Positions 1 through 10,755 are shown, counted from the stretch's first letter. The stretch is DNA of 64,000 nucleotides from Rhizoclosmatium globosum (GCA_002104985.1 MCGO01000009.1:310001-374000), one strand, 5' to 3'. Made by a program: numbers and translations. The notes: generated from the letters alone by a model not told the origin.

Positions 1-2801
1 TGTACTACAGTTCCTCCTTCTGCTACATGTTTTACGTCCAACAGCTCCCACCTATCTTCCAGCATTTCTCGATAGTGATCCATCAAATCGTCCATTTCGC
101 TCTGTCGCTCCTCACCAGCTGCGTACTCTTCTCCGGTAAGCTTTTCACCCTCGGCAATTTCATTCCCTTCTAATCCCGTATTGATAAGTTCCAAAATTTT
201 GGACCGCCAGCTCGCGATTCCTTCTTCCCACTGTCTACTTAACGTACTCAATAACACTCTTGCATCTGAAACAGCACGTCGAACAACGAGTCCAATATCG
301 CCGCCCACAACTTTCGCAAAATCCCGTCGCCAAAGCTCAACGTTTTTAATAACTTCATCCGCACCACGATTCTCCCACCCCTCTTTGAAAAAGGCACTTC
401 GTAACTTTTCTACATCCGATTCAAGACTTCCCAGCATCTCGCGACGAAGTAGTTCTGCGTCTTTATACCACTTGTTCTCCAACTCTTCGTTTCCAAGTGA
501 GTTGTAGCAACACGCGGTGAAAAAGACAGCTTGGTGCTGGAGATCTCGGTATAAATGGAGCTGTAAGACCAAGTCCTTCCTTTTATCACTTATGGACATA
601 TCAGCTTCACCACTTTCACTTCCGTCATCTTCGTCACGGTTGGTTACTTCCTCAAGACGAGACAGAGCTGCAGTTGCGTTGTTGATATGATTTCGAATTT
701 CAATTAACGCTGCTCTGTAGATTCCGATAGCACGTTCATAGTCTTTTTTGAATTCAATAAGATGCGCTTTGGTGAACTTTAGTTGAAGTAAATGACGTTC
801 GCTAATGTTGACTGCCGAAATGGCTTGTCGCTTCATAACTTGAAGGACTTGGTGTATTGTCTTGATTTCTGCCGCGCCTCCAGCACCCAGAGCCTTCTTG
901 TTGTGCTGGCCGATTTGAGGGTGACAACTGATTGTTTTAGAGTAAGTATTATTCTGCGAGAGAGAAAACGTGAAAGAGATTACCATATTTGCCTAAGTTG
1001 CAAAAGCCATTGGCGCATTTTAATCTTTCCTTCGTCCTCCGACTTCTTTTTCTTGTTTCTCCGTAGAGAATACCCAGTCTCAGGATCCTGATGCGTTACC
1101 TCCTGCAAGCACAAGCGATACAGTTCATCATAGTAACTCCGTTCAACCCTACTAAACTCTAATTCCACAATCCACTGCCTCTGTGCAGGTAAAACGAGCT
1201 CATCTTTGACACTGGCCTTTGTGTTTCGACACATAATACGTCTCGTCAACTCCTTCAAGTCCCTGAAACGCTCTGGCTTCAAGAACCAATTGATTCCCTT
1301 CCCATAAGTACACTCCACTCCAAGAAATACACCCAACCCATACAGATCGGACACCCCGTGCTTTGAAATCGGAGTCCCCGTAACAACCCACGGATGTATT
1401 CGTGGAATTCGTCGAGCCATCGCTGCCGTATGTGTTGTCACAGATTCAACCATCTGCGCTTCATCCAAACAAACACGCCACCAGTTCACTGTTGTCAACG
1501 GACATTTTGCAGGCTCGTATTCTCGATCATGTCGCGTGTATCGTGGATTGTCTTCAGCATTGACAAAAGGAAACTCCTTCTGGAGAACGTCATACGTCGT
1601 GATAACAATATCATATGAGGATAGCTCATGTGGAGTTGAGTAATCTTGCTTTTTGCGGCCAAGGTAGTGGTAGACGGAGAGGGTTGGCGCGTGTGTGTGG
1701 ATTTCTGAGATCCATTGAGAGAGAATTGAAGGTGGAGTTATTATTAAAGTTGCTGTAGTTGGTAAAAGAGATTCTGGCGTTTTACTAATGCACGTGGAAC
1801 ATCGGTAGGGAGGTGGATTCTTTCTTGGGGGTTTTGATGGGATGCATTTAACACAGTTGAGGTGGTAGCGATATGAACAGAGAAAGCACTGTATTGTTAC
1901 ACCTTTTTTCTCCGAGACAGGACAAGATGAACAGGTGTAAATCGTTGAAGATGCGTCAAGTTCAACTTTGGTTGGAGGCTTAAAGATTTGATTCGTATCA
2001 ATTGGTGGAATAGATGTGCTTGAGCCCGGATGTGCGCAAATTAATGCTAGTATTTCGACTGTTTTGCCAAGACCCATTTCATCTATGACCCGAGTTCAGT
2101 TGTTTGAGCCAACATAAGTTTGCACTCATACCTGCAAGAATACCTCCACAGATATCATTAACATTGTCTGATTTCAAGATGGATGTGTTAGATGAAAAAG
2201 AAGCCATTTCAGTCATTCTGTTGAAGAATAGTCTACTTCCATTCACTGTTGTTAGTGTCTCGATTAACAGCGGAGTGTCTGTTTCAGGGCTTTGTTCTCT
2301 ATGCAGCATCCACTTGAGCGCACGTTTTTGATACGGTAGTAGAGCAGGTTTGAGGTTGTCCACAAACATCGTTTCTTGCTCAGTTAGAGATACGACTGGA
2401 CTGCAAGCAGCAAGCAGGGAGGCAGCATTGCCACCAACTTCTTCGTTTTCTTCGGTTTGGCTGTTCTGGTTTAACGTTTGTCGCAGAGCCGCGCCGAGTT
2501 GAAAGACGGCGTTTTCGTTCGCAAACAACGCCACGTCAATGCGCCGCCGCTCGTCGTCCATCGCCACTTCAACGCGAACTTCGGCGCTGCGAAAGTTTGT
2601 GACGTCGGAGAGAAGTTCGAAGAGCGGCGCGTCGTCTTCGGAGAGTTGTTGGCGGATGTTGTCAAGTAGTGCCCAGTCGTCCACTGATGATTCAGAGAGG
2701 GTTGTGACATATTCAGGCAGCAATTGTTGGAACTGACTAACAAGCTGCGCCTGAGGCGGAGCCGACGATGTCGAGGACGTTGAGGTTGGTGGCAAAGCCA
2801 T
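1..2801 (-). CDS. SHPRH-like SNF2 helicase with PHD finger (3' part outside window)
   Basis: SNF2-family DNA translocase/ubiquitin-ligase type protein of the SHPRH/Irc20 group, expected to act in the nucleus in replication-stress repair. The start is the ATG at 2801 (MALPPTSTSST); the reading frame upstream of it begins with TTG only. Exons are 2801-2132, 2082-984 and 927 to below 1, with introns 2083-2131 and 928-983. Splicing joins GGILA to DEMGLGKT (Walker A) and LRQI to CCHPQIG, a junction typical of SHPRH. A PHD-like Cys/His cluster (CSSC, CFLC, H, C, CSTC) lies inside the helicase lobe at about 1760-1940, followed by TATLIITPPSILSQW and the DEAQ box (CLDEAQ), then the VVTGTPI motif. About 850 residues are visible; the RING and second helicase lobe expected for the family would lie beyond the left edge. 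The coding frame stays open to base 1. No frame break was seen. Confidence 0.9.
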
Positions 2802-2965
2802 TCGAGTTGGGTTGGAAATCAAACAAGCAAAAGGAAATCAATTCGAGACAGAATGAAATGAATCAAAGCAGATAATTATGCTATTTATTATGAGTAGAGT
2901 ATATGCAAAAGGAAAGGGCAAGATCCCTATATAACGTTTTGAGACGATATTGAGGTCGATGTCAT

Positions 2966-3139
2966 TCAAAGGTACATATTGACATAATAGTTTTGAATAG
3001 ATTGTTCAAGTGCTACTGTTGCTTGGGAGCTGCTTTGTTTTGATGAAGTAGTTGCTTTTGCAGATGTGGTTGCTGATGCCGGTGACACTGTCTTTGTGAC
3101 TTGAATCTTAGAGGCAGTAGATGCAATAACTCCTGGCAT
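2966..3139 (-). CDS. Possible small Ser/Thr/Ala-rich ORF
   Basis: An ATG-to-TGA reading frame of 57 codons, very rich in Ser, Thr and Ala (for example SATTSAKATTSS). It has no signal peptide and matches no family I know. It lies between the helicase gene and the repeat-peptide gene, both also on the minus strand. It could instead be the last exon of an unrecognised gene or chance. Its composition, not homology, is the only reason for listing it. Confidence 0.2.
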   Translation of the reverse strand: MPGVIASTASKIQVTKTVSPASATTSAKATTSSKQSSSQATVALEQSIQNYYVNMYL

Positions 3140-3199
3140 GTTCTTGTTTGGATTTTGGTTTTAACGGAGTTTGAAAAAAAAAGTGCAGAGCTGTTTTAT

Positions 3200-3242
3200 G
3201 CCCAAGAATGGTTCGTCAAGCAGAAACCCTCATTTCTTGGGC
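3200..3242. repeat. Short inverted repeat in intergenic DNA
   Basis: GCCCAAGAA at 3200-3208 is matched by its reverse complement TTCTTGGGC at 3234-3242, giving a 9-bp stem with a 25-nt loop. It lies in the otherwise featureless 3140-3431 interval, downstream of the repeat-peptide gene. A role is unknown; an RNA hairpin in the 3' region is one possibility. Confidence 0.4.
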
Positions 3243-3393
3243 TTCGAAATGAAGTCATGTTCACTCAGCAAGAATCTGATTGGTCAGACGGAGTTATGTT
3301 TCGGAAGTGTCGGGCAGAAAGGCATGCGCAGTTGAACATGTGTTTCAGATATTCACCTTCATAAGACCACGTATTCGTCAGTTTAGAAAAAGG

Positions 3394-3399
3394 TTTATT
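3394..3399 (-). terminator. Poly(A) signal of the repeat-peptide gene
   Basis: AATAAA read on the minus strand (TTTATT on plus), starting 33 nt after the stop codon at 3432, at the expected spacing for 3' end formation. Confidence 0.5.
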
Positions 3400-3431
3400 A
3401 AATGACTGTAAGAGAAGGAAGAAAGGAATCT

Positions 3432-4220
3432 TTAACGTCTAATCCAAGAGTTGCAATAGTTTGGCGAGTATCCCTTCCAACAGAATGGAGAACGCTTCAC
3501 TGGCACGACAGCCTTAACTGGAGCTTCTGGTACTGAAACGCTGCTAATTTCGTGAGCAACCTCGGCTGGAGTCTCGACTGGAACAGCAGTATCAGAAATT
3601 GTAGAAACTGGAACATCGCGCTTGCGGATCCAAGAGTTACAGTAGTTTGGAGAATATCCCTTCCAGCAGAATGGAGAGCGTCTAACCAAGGCAGTGACAA
3701 TTCCTTCTTTGACTGGGACTGGAGCTTCGACTGGGGCATCACCAATCGTGGCAACTGGAACGTCGCGCTTGCGAATCCAAGAGTTGCAGTAGTTTGGCGA
3801 GTAACCCTTCCAGCAGAATGGAGACCGCTTGATCAAAGCAGCAGCAAATCCTTTCGTCTTTGGAAGGGTACGAGACACAGGAACTTCATCGACAGTTTCA
3901 ACATCACGCTTTCTAATCCAAGAGTTACAGTAGTTTGGGGAATATCCCTTCCAGCAGAATGGAGAGCGTCTAACCAAGGCAGCAACAATTCCTTCCTTGA
4001 CTGGAACCGAACCTTCAATTGGTGCATCACCAATAGTGGCAACTGGAACATCACGCTTTTTGATCCAAGAGTTACAGTAGTTTGGAGAGTATCCCTTCCA
4101 GCAGAACGGGTCGCGCTTTGCAACAGCAACATCGCCTTGGACAGAAACTGGGGCGGCATTGACTGTCACCGAGGCCAAAAGAGAGAGAACAAGGATGGAA
4201 AGAGTAGTAAAGACTTTCAT
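3432..4220 (-). CDS. Secreted repeat-peptide precursor (Kex2-processed, pheromone-like)
   Basis: 262 residues, no intron. The start ATG at 4220 is followed by a clear signal peptide (MKVFTTLSILVLSLLASVTVNA, cleavage near residue 22). Then come five cores, residues 37-53, 86-102, 133-149, 182-198 and 244-260, each SPFCWKGYSPNYCNSWI (the first begins with D instead of S). Every core is preceded by KR or RR and followed by KKR, RKR or terminal RR, so Kex2 cleavage and Kex1-type trimming would release five copies of one 17-mer with two Cys that could form a disulfide. Spacers carry runs of x-P/x-A dipeptides (DVPVATIGDAPVEAPVPV), possible Ste13-type dipeptidase substrates. This is the layout of alpha-factor-type pheromone precursors and of fungal Kex2-processed repeat proteins (KEPs); the core itself I do not recognise. 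A secreted peptide hormone, pheromone, effector or ribosomal-peptide natural product are all possible. No UstY/DUF3328-like modifying gene is visible nearby. Confidence 0.9.
   Translation of the reverse strand: MKVFTTLSILVLSLLASVTVNAAPVSVQGDVAVAKRDPFCWKGYSPNYCNSWIKKRDVPVATIGDAPIEGSVPVKEGIVAALVRRSPFCWKGYSPNYCNSWIRKRDVETVDEVPVSRTLPKTKGFAAALIKRSPFCWKGYSPNYCNSWIRKRDVPVATIGDAPVEAPVPVKEGIVTALVRRSPFCWKGYSPNYCNSWIRKRDVPVSTISDTAVPVETPAEVAHEISSVSVPEAPVKAVVPVKRSPFCWKGYSPNYCNSWIRR
3441..4112 (-). repeat. Five-copy 51-nt coding repeat (peptide cores)
   Basis: Core units lie at 4062-4112, 3915-3965, 3774-3824, 3627-3677 and 3441-3491. They differ from one another at several wobble positions yet encode the same peptide apart from one Asp/Ser change at core position 1. 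Spacers vary in length and sequence (32, 30, 32 and 45 residues from one core to the next). The pattern shows selection on the peptide rather than recent duplication alone. Confidence 0.9.
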
Positions 4221-4276
4221 GTTTTGATTTGAGATTGTTGTGCGTTGATGTTAGTGATGTGACAACTTGAGTCTGG

Positions 4277-4283
4277 TTTTATA
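4277..4283 (-). promoter_or_regulatory. TATA box of the repeat-peptide gene
   Basis: TATAAAA on the minus strand, 57 nt upstream of the ATG at 4220. A CCAATCA element on the minus strand lies near 4447-4453. The 4221-4524 interval between this gene and the ABC transporter's 3' end holds no convincing coding sequence. Confidence 0.5.
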
Positions 4284-4524
4284 GACTTGCCGCACAATCA
4301 CAGATAGCGGTATGTTTTGGTGATCCATGCCAGATCCCGTTGATACCCGTTGTGACCGTTTGGAACTCCTGATGAAAGCCCGTTGATGGTCGGTTTCGAT
4401 TTTTTTGTGGGGATGGTGGCCTGTTCAGTTGGGCTTGGTCGGCATTGATTGGTTGGCACCAAAAACACAAGGTCCCTTCAAGGCAAAATAGCAGTCCTTT
4501 CTAAGATATAAAATTTATTGGAGT

Positions 4525-7500
4525 TTACGCATTTGCCAGTGCTTTAAGGGCTGCAGCATTCTGCGCCCCAGTTTCATTCACCATAGCGGCGAAAATGCTT
4601 CCTTCCCGATTCAAAAGAGCTTTTGGTGTATCAAACTCAACAACGTTTCCGTTATCCAACACCAGAATCCTGTCTGAATCGATAACAGTGTTCAAACGAT
4701 GAGCAATCGTGAAAATAGTTGCTTCTTTCATGGTTGTGCGAAGAGTCTGTTGGATTTGGTGATCCGTTGCCAAGTCAACGTTTGCTGTACTGGAAACGAA
4801 GATGTTTTAGTTTGTTTTCGAAGGGAACACCAGGTTACCATTCGTCCAAGACAACAAGGGCAGACTTTCTCAAAATCGCACGAGCAAGGCACATCAGCTG
4901 ACGCTGTCCGACAGACATGTTGTCTCCACCAGCATTTACAGCAGCATCTAATCCTCCATCCATAGCAGCCACTGCCTCCTTCAATCCACTCGCGTCTAAA
5001 GCGGACCAAATAGCTTGATCGTCATGTTCATGGAACGGATCCAAATTCAACCGAACCGTTCCAGAAAACAGCAGTGGATCTTGTGGAATGATTGAAAGCC
5101 TTGATCGAAGGTCTTTGAGACCAATCGCCGATGTCGTGATACCATCAATCTCGATTTCACCTGATGGCTCGACAATGCGGAAGAGGGAGAGCATGAGAGA
5201 CGACTTTCCGGATCCTGTTCGTCCAACTACACCAATCTAGCATTTTTCGTCAGTTCTTTCCCGACATGAGGAGGATGATTACCTTTTCGTGCTTCTTAGT
5301 CACCAAAGCCACGTCCTTCAATACAAGTGGAAGACCGGGTTGATAACGCATAGAAACATTCTTGAATTCGACAATGCCTTCACTTGGCCAATGCGCCGGA
5401 GGACGGTGGTCTTCAATAACGCCAGCAGCTTCAGTCTCGACTTTGGTTGCATAATGATGCATACGTTCAATACTGACAAGCTGAACTTCAGCTTCTGTGT
5501 ATTGACGGATGCAAAGTTGAAGAAGCTGTGTTGTTTGAAGTACGTAGGACAGGGCCAATCCCATTAATGCGGGTGAGATGGAAGACTGTAAAAATAAACA
5601 CGATATTAAGAAGAGTGTCAGACGGACTTGTCGAATTCAAACTTACACGAGAACTAACACCAAAGATGGAAGTAGCTAGTACGAGGGCATTTCCAATATA
5701 CTCTAAACGCATTCCCAACCACCGAGCACCAAGCTGTTGAAGATAATACGGGGCATTTGTCTGATCAATCAAAAAGTCGGTCTTGCTGATGAATCGAGTC
5801 TGTTCGCGGTAAGCACGAATCGTATTGACACCCGTCATACTCTCATTAATGTGCGAGTAAAGCGGCGACCGCGTCGTTGCATCCAATCTCTTGAGTTCAC
5901 GCGCCGTCGCACGATACATTCCCTGGATAAAGTAGTATGCGGCCATCAACGGAACGAGAGCAATAAGGAACCATCCGCTGGTAGAATACGACACCAAACA
6001 GAAGGTGGATATCGCCATTCCAAACGAAATGAAGAACATTCTGACTGCATCTGGAAGCGTATTGTCAATAATGTCCTGGTCGCGCGAGAAACGGTTCAAC
6101 ACGCGACCCAGCGGGTTCGTGTCGAAGAAGGAACTTGGAGTATGAATGATGCGACGAAGTGCATCCTGGTGGAGTGTTTTGGCAGCGACAGTTCCTCCAA
6201 TGGCGACCAGAACGGAGAAGAGAATGACGAGGGCGCCTTGTGTGATTCCCAGGCCGAAATATATCCAGCGGTATTGGAGGGCGGTGAGGTTCGCGATACT
6301 GTACTGAGACCAGTATACTAGCCAGAGATCCGTGGCAATACGACAAGCCTGGGCGAGAACGAGGAGGAATATCAAAAGAATTACGACTGGCCAACCTCCC
6401 ATCGCAACGGCGAAAGACACAACAACGGAGGTCTTGACGGCGCCGGTTTCGCGATCTTCAGCCGCAACAAGTTCTTTTCCGACAGAGGTATTCGTTGTTG
6501 GGGCGATTGCTGAAGCCTCCTTTTTGACGACTTTTTCAGCCACTTCTTCTTCTGGTTCTGCATTTTCCGTGACTCCTCCATAGCTATACATCAGTTTCGA
6601 GAACTCTCCTCCAGATTCCATCAATTCTGCATAAGTTCCAAACTCAGCGATAGACCCATTCTTCATCGTAACCACAAAGTCGCATTGAGGAACAAAGTGG
6701 AGCTAACTCACAAACGTCAATTATCGACCTCCAAATAAACAGACACAATCATACCTGATGAGTAACAAGCAACCGCGTTTTACCACCCAAAGCCCCACGA
6801 ATACACTCCGTGAAAATATACTGCCCAACATGCGCATCCACAGCCGACAACACATCATCCAACAACACAATCTCACTATCAAAATAAACCAGCCTCGCAA
6901 GTGAAACCCTCTGCTTCTGTCCCCCAGACAAATTAATCCCACGTTCCCCAATCTCAGCCAAATCACCGCCACTCAACACTTCCAGGTCCCTGCGCAATGC
7001 ACAGACTTCAATCGCGTGGTCATACCGCGCTTGGTCGAAGGGAAGACCGAAGAGGATGTTATCTCTCAGTGTTGCGTTCATGATCCATGCCTGCTGCGGG
7101 ACGTATCCGATGGATCCGTTGAACGTGACTTTCGCGGAGGAGTGTGCGGGTTTGAGTTGGCCGCAGATTGCGCTGAGGAGGGTTGACTTTCCGCTGCCGA
7201 CTTCGCCGATGATGGCGACGAGGGAGCCTGGAGGGATGGAGAGGTTGATGTTGTTAAGGTGGAGGCGGTCTTGTGGGGATTCAGTGGTGGTGGTTGTTGT
7301 TGTGAGGTCTTTGAGTAAAACTGCTTCTGAGGTTTCTGGAGACGATGGCTTGCTTTCGAGGGATTGGGTTGACGCTGTTTCAGGCGTGTCAGCGAGCTCC
7401 CAACGGAAATCGCCGTTCTCGACTTTAACAGCGGAGGGACAGTTCTTATCCAGGATTGGTTCGAACGAATTCTCTTCACTCAACAAGAGAGCCTGAATTC

Positions 7501-8837
7501 TTGAAATCGCAACACTCGCGTCAGCCCATGAACTCAACATCTGAGGAACCCACATCAACGGATTCCTGAGCTGATTAAACAGCGCCAAAACCGTGAAAAT
7601 AACAGTCGGATCAAACACATCACTTGTTGCAGAATACACAATCATCGTGGCCACACTTGCAAGAACGGGGATAACAAACGCGGATGCAGTCACAATCGAC
7701 CGGATCATATTTCCCGAAATAACAGCCTTCAGTTCTTCTGCACGGATCGCAAAGATTCGTTCGAGGAAGGAGTCTTCCCATGCAAAGAACTTGATGACGC
7801 GGATGGAACTAAGGGTTTCGGATGTAAGACGGATACGCTCGTCCGTGGTCTTTGCGTTTGATTTTCGTAGGTTCACGAGGACTTTGATTACCCAGATTTG
7901 GAAGGGAACCATGCAAACGAGGAGTGCGAGACCGGCTAGTGCTGGAGTCCCAATAACATGAATTAAGAGCGTAACGACGATGATAATTTGGGTTGGGAAT
8001 GTCCATTGGAGGTGGAAGAAGACGATGAAGAGTTCCATTCTTGTGAGATCTATCAAATCGAGTTAGAGCAACATAAAGTATGGATTATTATTTTTTTGTA
8101 CCAGTGGAAATAATGTTGGTAATATGGCCTGGATTGAATCGCTGTCGAGCAGCCCCACTGAGTCTCAAAGACTTTCTGTAAATTGCTGCAGTGAGAGTAG
8201 CCCGCATTGACATTCCGTATGCTGAAGCACGCGAAAAGAAGAATTGGATGCAAGTTGACGCTGTCATGTTTAACAAGAACAGGGAAAAGGCGTAAATGAG
8301 CCCCAAATGTAACGGCGGAGGATCAATTCCAGACGATGATTTAATATACGCAAGAATAACTTGCATAAGTAGTGGAGCTGTGCTGTTGATGAGATCGGCC
8401 GTGAACTTAAGCTGAGTAATGGTATTAATAGTGGCGTCAACCGACAACAATTTTCCGAACCAATCCAATCGGAAAGAACCCTTTTCCAAACATATCGACT
8501 AGGATGGATACAGTAGAAGGTTCCTTAGGTGGTTTCTTCTTGGGGTCTGTGTTGGAGGCATACTCCTTTGTTTCTTGTTGGTAGCGTTCAAGCCGGACTT
8601 TCCACTGCTCCTCAAACGAGTCAGCTAGCTCTGCGGCATGGTATCTCTGAGCAAGAGGAAATAGGTCTGATAATCCGAGGGTATTGCGGTACCCGTAGCG
8701 GAAGAGAGGGTCCATCCCTGACAAACACAAGTTAAGGATGTTGACAACCTGCTTTTTATACTCACATGCCAGTGTCACGAAGGACAGAGGGTTTGCTTGG
8801 TTTCCGGCGATACGGTCGGTGCTTTATAAGAGGCCAT
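4525..8837 (-). CDS. ABCC/MRP-type full ABC transporter
   Basis: ATP-driven exporter of the ABCC (multidrug-resistance-associated) subfamily, about 1,320 residues, arranged TMD1-NBD1-TMD2-NBD2 without an obvious TMD0. Eight exons; introns 8718-8765, 8412-8448 (only 37 nt), 8050-8101, 6703-6754, 5586-5646, 5237-5282 and 4790-4838. Splicing restores family motifs such as NPLSFVTLAW-MDPLFRYGYR and VLDE-CTANVDLATD. NBD1 has Walker A GEVGSGKST, signature LSGGQKQR and an atypical Walker B LLDD; NBD2 has GRTGSGKSS, signature MSVGQRQ and LVVLDE, as usual in ABCC. The 5' end is unresolved: the ATG at 8837 (MASYKAPTV) is one base out of frame with the conserved NPLSF exon, so a missing base, another intron or a different start is possible. 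Likely vacuolar or plasma membrane. Its proximity to the peptide gene does not prove a link. Confidence 0.88.
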
Positions 8838-8945
8838 TCCAGTTCCGGAAGAGGTTTTGGATTGCCAAGAAGGTCTGGAGATCTGCTTTTCAGGTGATAA
8901 CAACTGCAAACAACCGGGTGAGAAATCAAATCAAATCACGCGATT

Positions 8946-8955
8946 TATTTAAATA
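8946..8955 (-). promoter_or_regulatory. Likely TATA box of the ABCC gene
   Basis: Palindromic TATTTAAATA about 110 nt upstream of the ATG at 8837. The rest of 8956-9308 is AT-rich intergenic DNA between divergent genes, with no coding sequence seen. Confidence 0.35.
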
Positions 8956-9308
8956 CGAGGCTTTCTTTCTTCGCTCACATAATATCAACAGTCTAAATTA
9001 TTAATTCATTCAATTTTCAAGATTGATTTGAATTGAGCAAAAAGTGTGTCAGCCAATCTACAGAAGTTTACAGTTACTGTTCGAGGACAATGATAATATG
9101 TATTTAATCGGTATGGAATTGACGGAATACGTTTGACTTGTTGTTGATTATCGTAAAACAACACCAATATACGTGAAGAAAGTCTGAAAAATAGGTTTTA
9201 TATTATATATATCATATAAAGCAGTCTTGTGTTGTTGAAGAATAAAATATGGAATATGTAGAAAGGTTGGTTTACTTTTCATCGTTTTCGCTTTTCTGGT
9301 TAGAACAA

Positions 9309-10755
9309 ATGTTTTCACGAGTGACCTCTGTGTTGGGCCGCCGGACTGTGCGCCACGCCTCGACCAAGTACGTGTCTTCCTAGCTATGTTTCCTAGGGCA
9401 GTTGCTAACCCTAGGTCTTCTCTCTGTCACGCAACTAGGCCGTACGACCCGTTCGCGCGCTCACCCCGAGCAACGCCTGAGCTTCCGCTTCCGTCGTCCG
9501 GCGAGCTCTGGAGCAACAACCAAGTGCCGCCGTCGAAGCCGAGCCACGCCGACACGTTCGATCCGGATGCGATCGTGACTCACCCGCTCTTGACCCAACC
9601 TGCGAAACCATACACGGGCATTGGCGAGAAGATGCTTGGCCCGCTGAAGTGGCCCGAGTTTGATCAGTCGGGTTTGCTTGCGAGCACGTGCGTTGTTTTT
9701 TTGATGTTTTGGTGGTGGTTGGTTAACATATCAAACAGTAACCCGCTCGTAAAATCCCCTCCCGGCCCAGACCCTTCCCTCGCTAACTTTGAAAACGCAC
9801 TGGAAGCCCCCATCGGCGCCTACCCTCGCATCACCCACCAATTCACTGAACTCAAAGACCCCTTCAAGTACTGGGACCAGCAGTCTCGCAGAAACTATGG
9901 TGACATTATTGCTGACCAGGAACTCCAAATGAACCACTGGTCTCACGGTCCGGGTGTCAACAAGGGCCCCTTCCTTCAGGCTATTCTCGTTGTCCTTGCC
10001 TCCTTTGCTGCCCTTTATAATGTCATTGATGCATGGGACCCTTCAAAGCACTTGTGGCAGGCCGAAAGAGATTACCCATACGACGGTCTTCACTTGGAGT
10101 TGGGTGCTGATCCGGAAAATTTGGAGGATAACGCTGTTACTGTGAGTGTTTTCACAAAGAAGAGAAATTTGGGTGTCGCGCAGACTGTGAGCGTAGTTGA
10201 GCGCAGTGATTGCAGTGAATGCAGTGAATGCAGTGAGTGTAGCGAGCAATCGAGCAATCGAGCTCGGTGGAGTAATGGATTGACAATGTCGGAGGAGATA
10301 AAATAATGAGAGAAGCGAACACATCAGGAGGTCGAAGAAAAAGTGGAGAAGGGTAGAGAGCAAAGAGTGAGCGGATCGAACATAGATTTTAACGGAGTGA
10401 ACGAAATCTGGGCGTCATGCAGACTGTGAGGCAGTGAGCAATCGAATTCGGCAGTGTGACAGAGTTGGAGAGAAAAATAGTGAGCGGAGCGAACACATCA
10501 GTGAGCACGAAAGAAAAAGTGTAGGACAGCAGGGAAGCAAGAGGACTGACGAGCTCGATGGACTGATGTCGGAAAGAAATTTGAGTGGGACAAACAAGGC
10601 GTGGATAGAGTGAACTTTGTGGAGAAAGAAAGCGAAAGAAACGGAAGAGGCTTAAGCTAGCATCCAATCAGTTAGTATATAATCCTATATCTAAATCTTC
10701 TCTACAGGCCCGCCAATACAAGGATCAGTTCACTGGAACTTACAAGTCCATCTAA
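9309..10755 (+). CDS. NADH:ubiquinone oxidoreductase ASHI subunit (NDUFB8-like)
   Basis: Accessory subunit of mitochondrial complex I, inner membrane. Four exons: 9309-9367, 9439-9687, 9739-10141 and 10708-10755, ending RQYKDQFTGTYKSI. The N-terminus (MFSRVTSVLGRRTVRHAS) is a typical matrix-targeting presequence. Diagnostic family segments are APIGAYPRITHQF, DPFKYWDQQSRRNYGD and a C-terminal membrane helix (FLQAILVVLASFAALYNVID). The second intron is 51 nt with no in-frame stop, so retention would add 17 residues; GTGCGT and AACAG borders and family continuity favour splicing. The last intron is 566 nt, about ten times the local norm, and filled with decayed repeats. The first intron is 71 nt. 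Confidence 0.85.
10142..10707 (+). repeat. Repeat-filled 566-nt intron of NDUFB8
   Basis: Contains diverged direct repeats. A GAAATYTGGG...GCAGACTGTGAG block occurs at about 10163-10191 and 10402-10430, with a shorter trace near 10575. A GCGAACACATCAG block followed by a purine-rich GAAGAAAAAGTG-like stretch occurs near 10315 and 10488. A 9-nt unit (TGCAGTGAA) is repeated about three times at 10210-10238. The sense strand is strongly purine-rich. Confidence 0.7.

Noticed and set aside
3101..3364. 87-codon plus-strand frame between the helicase and peptide genes
   Set aside because: No homology, unremarkable composition, and no 5' or 3' signals.
3432..4220. Reading the repeat peptide as a cyclic RiPP of the ustiloxin/asperipin (DUF3328) type
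   Set aside because: The Kex2-site layout is compatible, but no UstYa/DUF3328, tyrosinase or methyltransferase gene lies nearby, so the simpler pheromone/KEP reading is preferred.
3552..4232. 226-codon plus-strand frame antisense to the repeat-peptide gene
   Set aside because: It is periodic (LPAEWRASNQG repeats) because it mirrors the sense repeats; it has no signal peptide or independent evidence, and the sense product is far more convincing.
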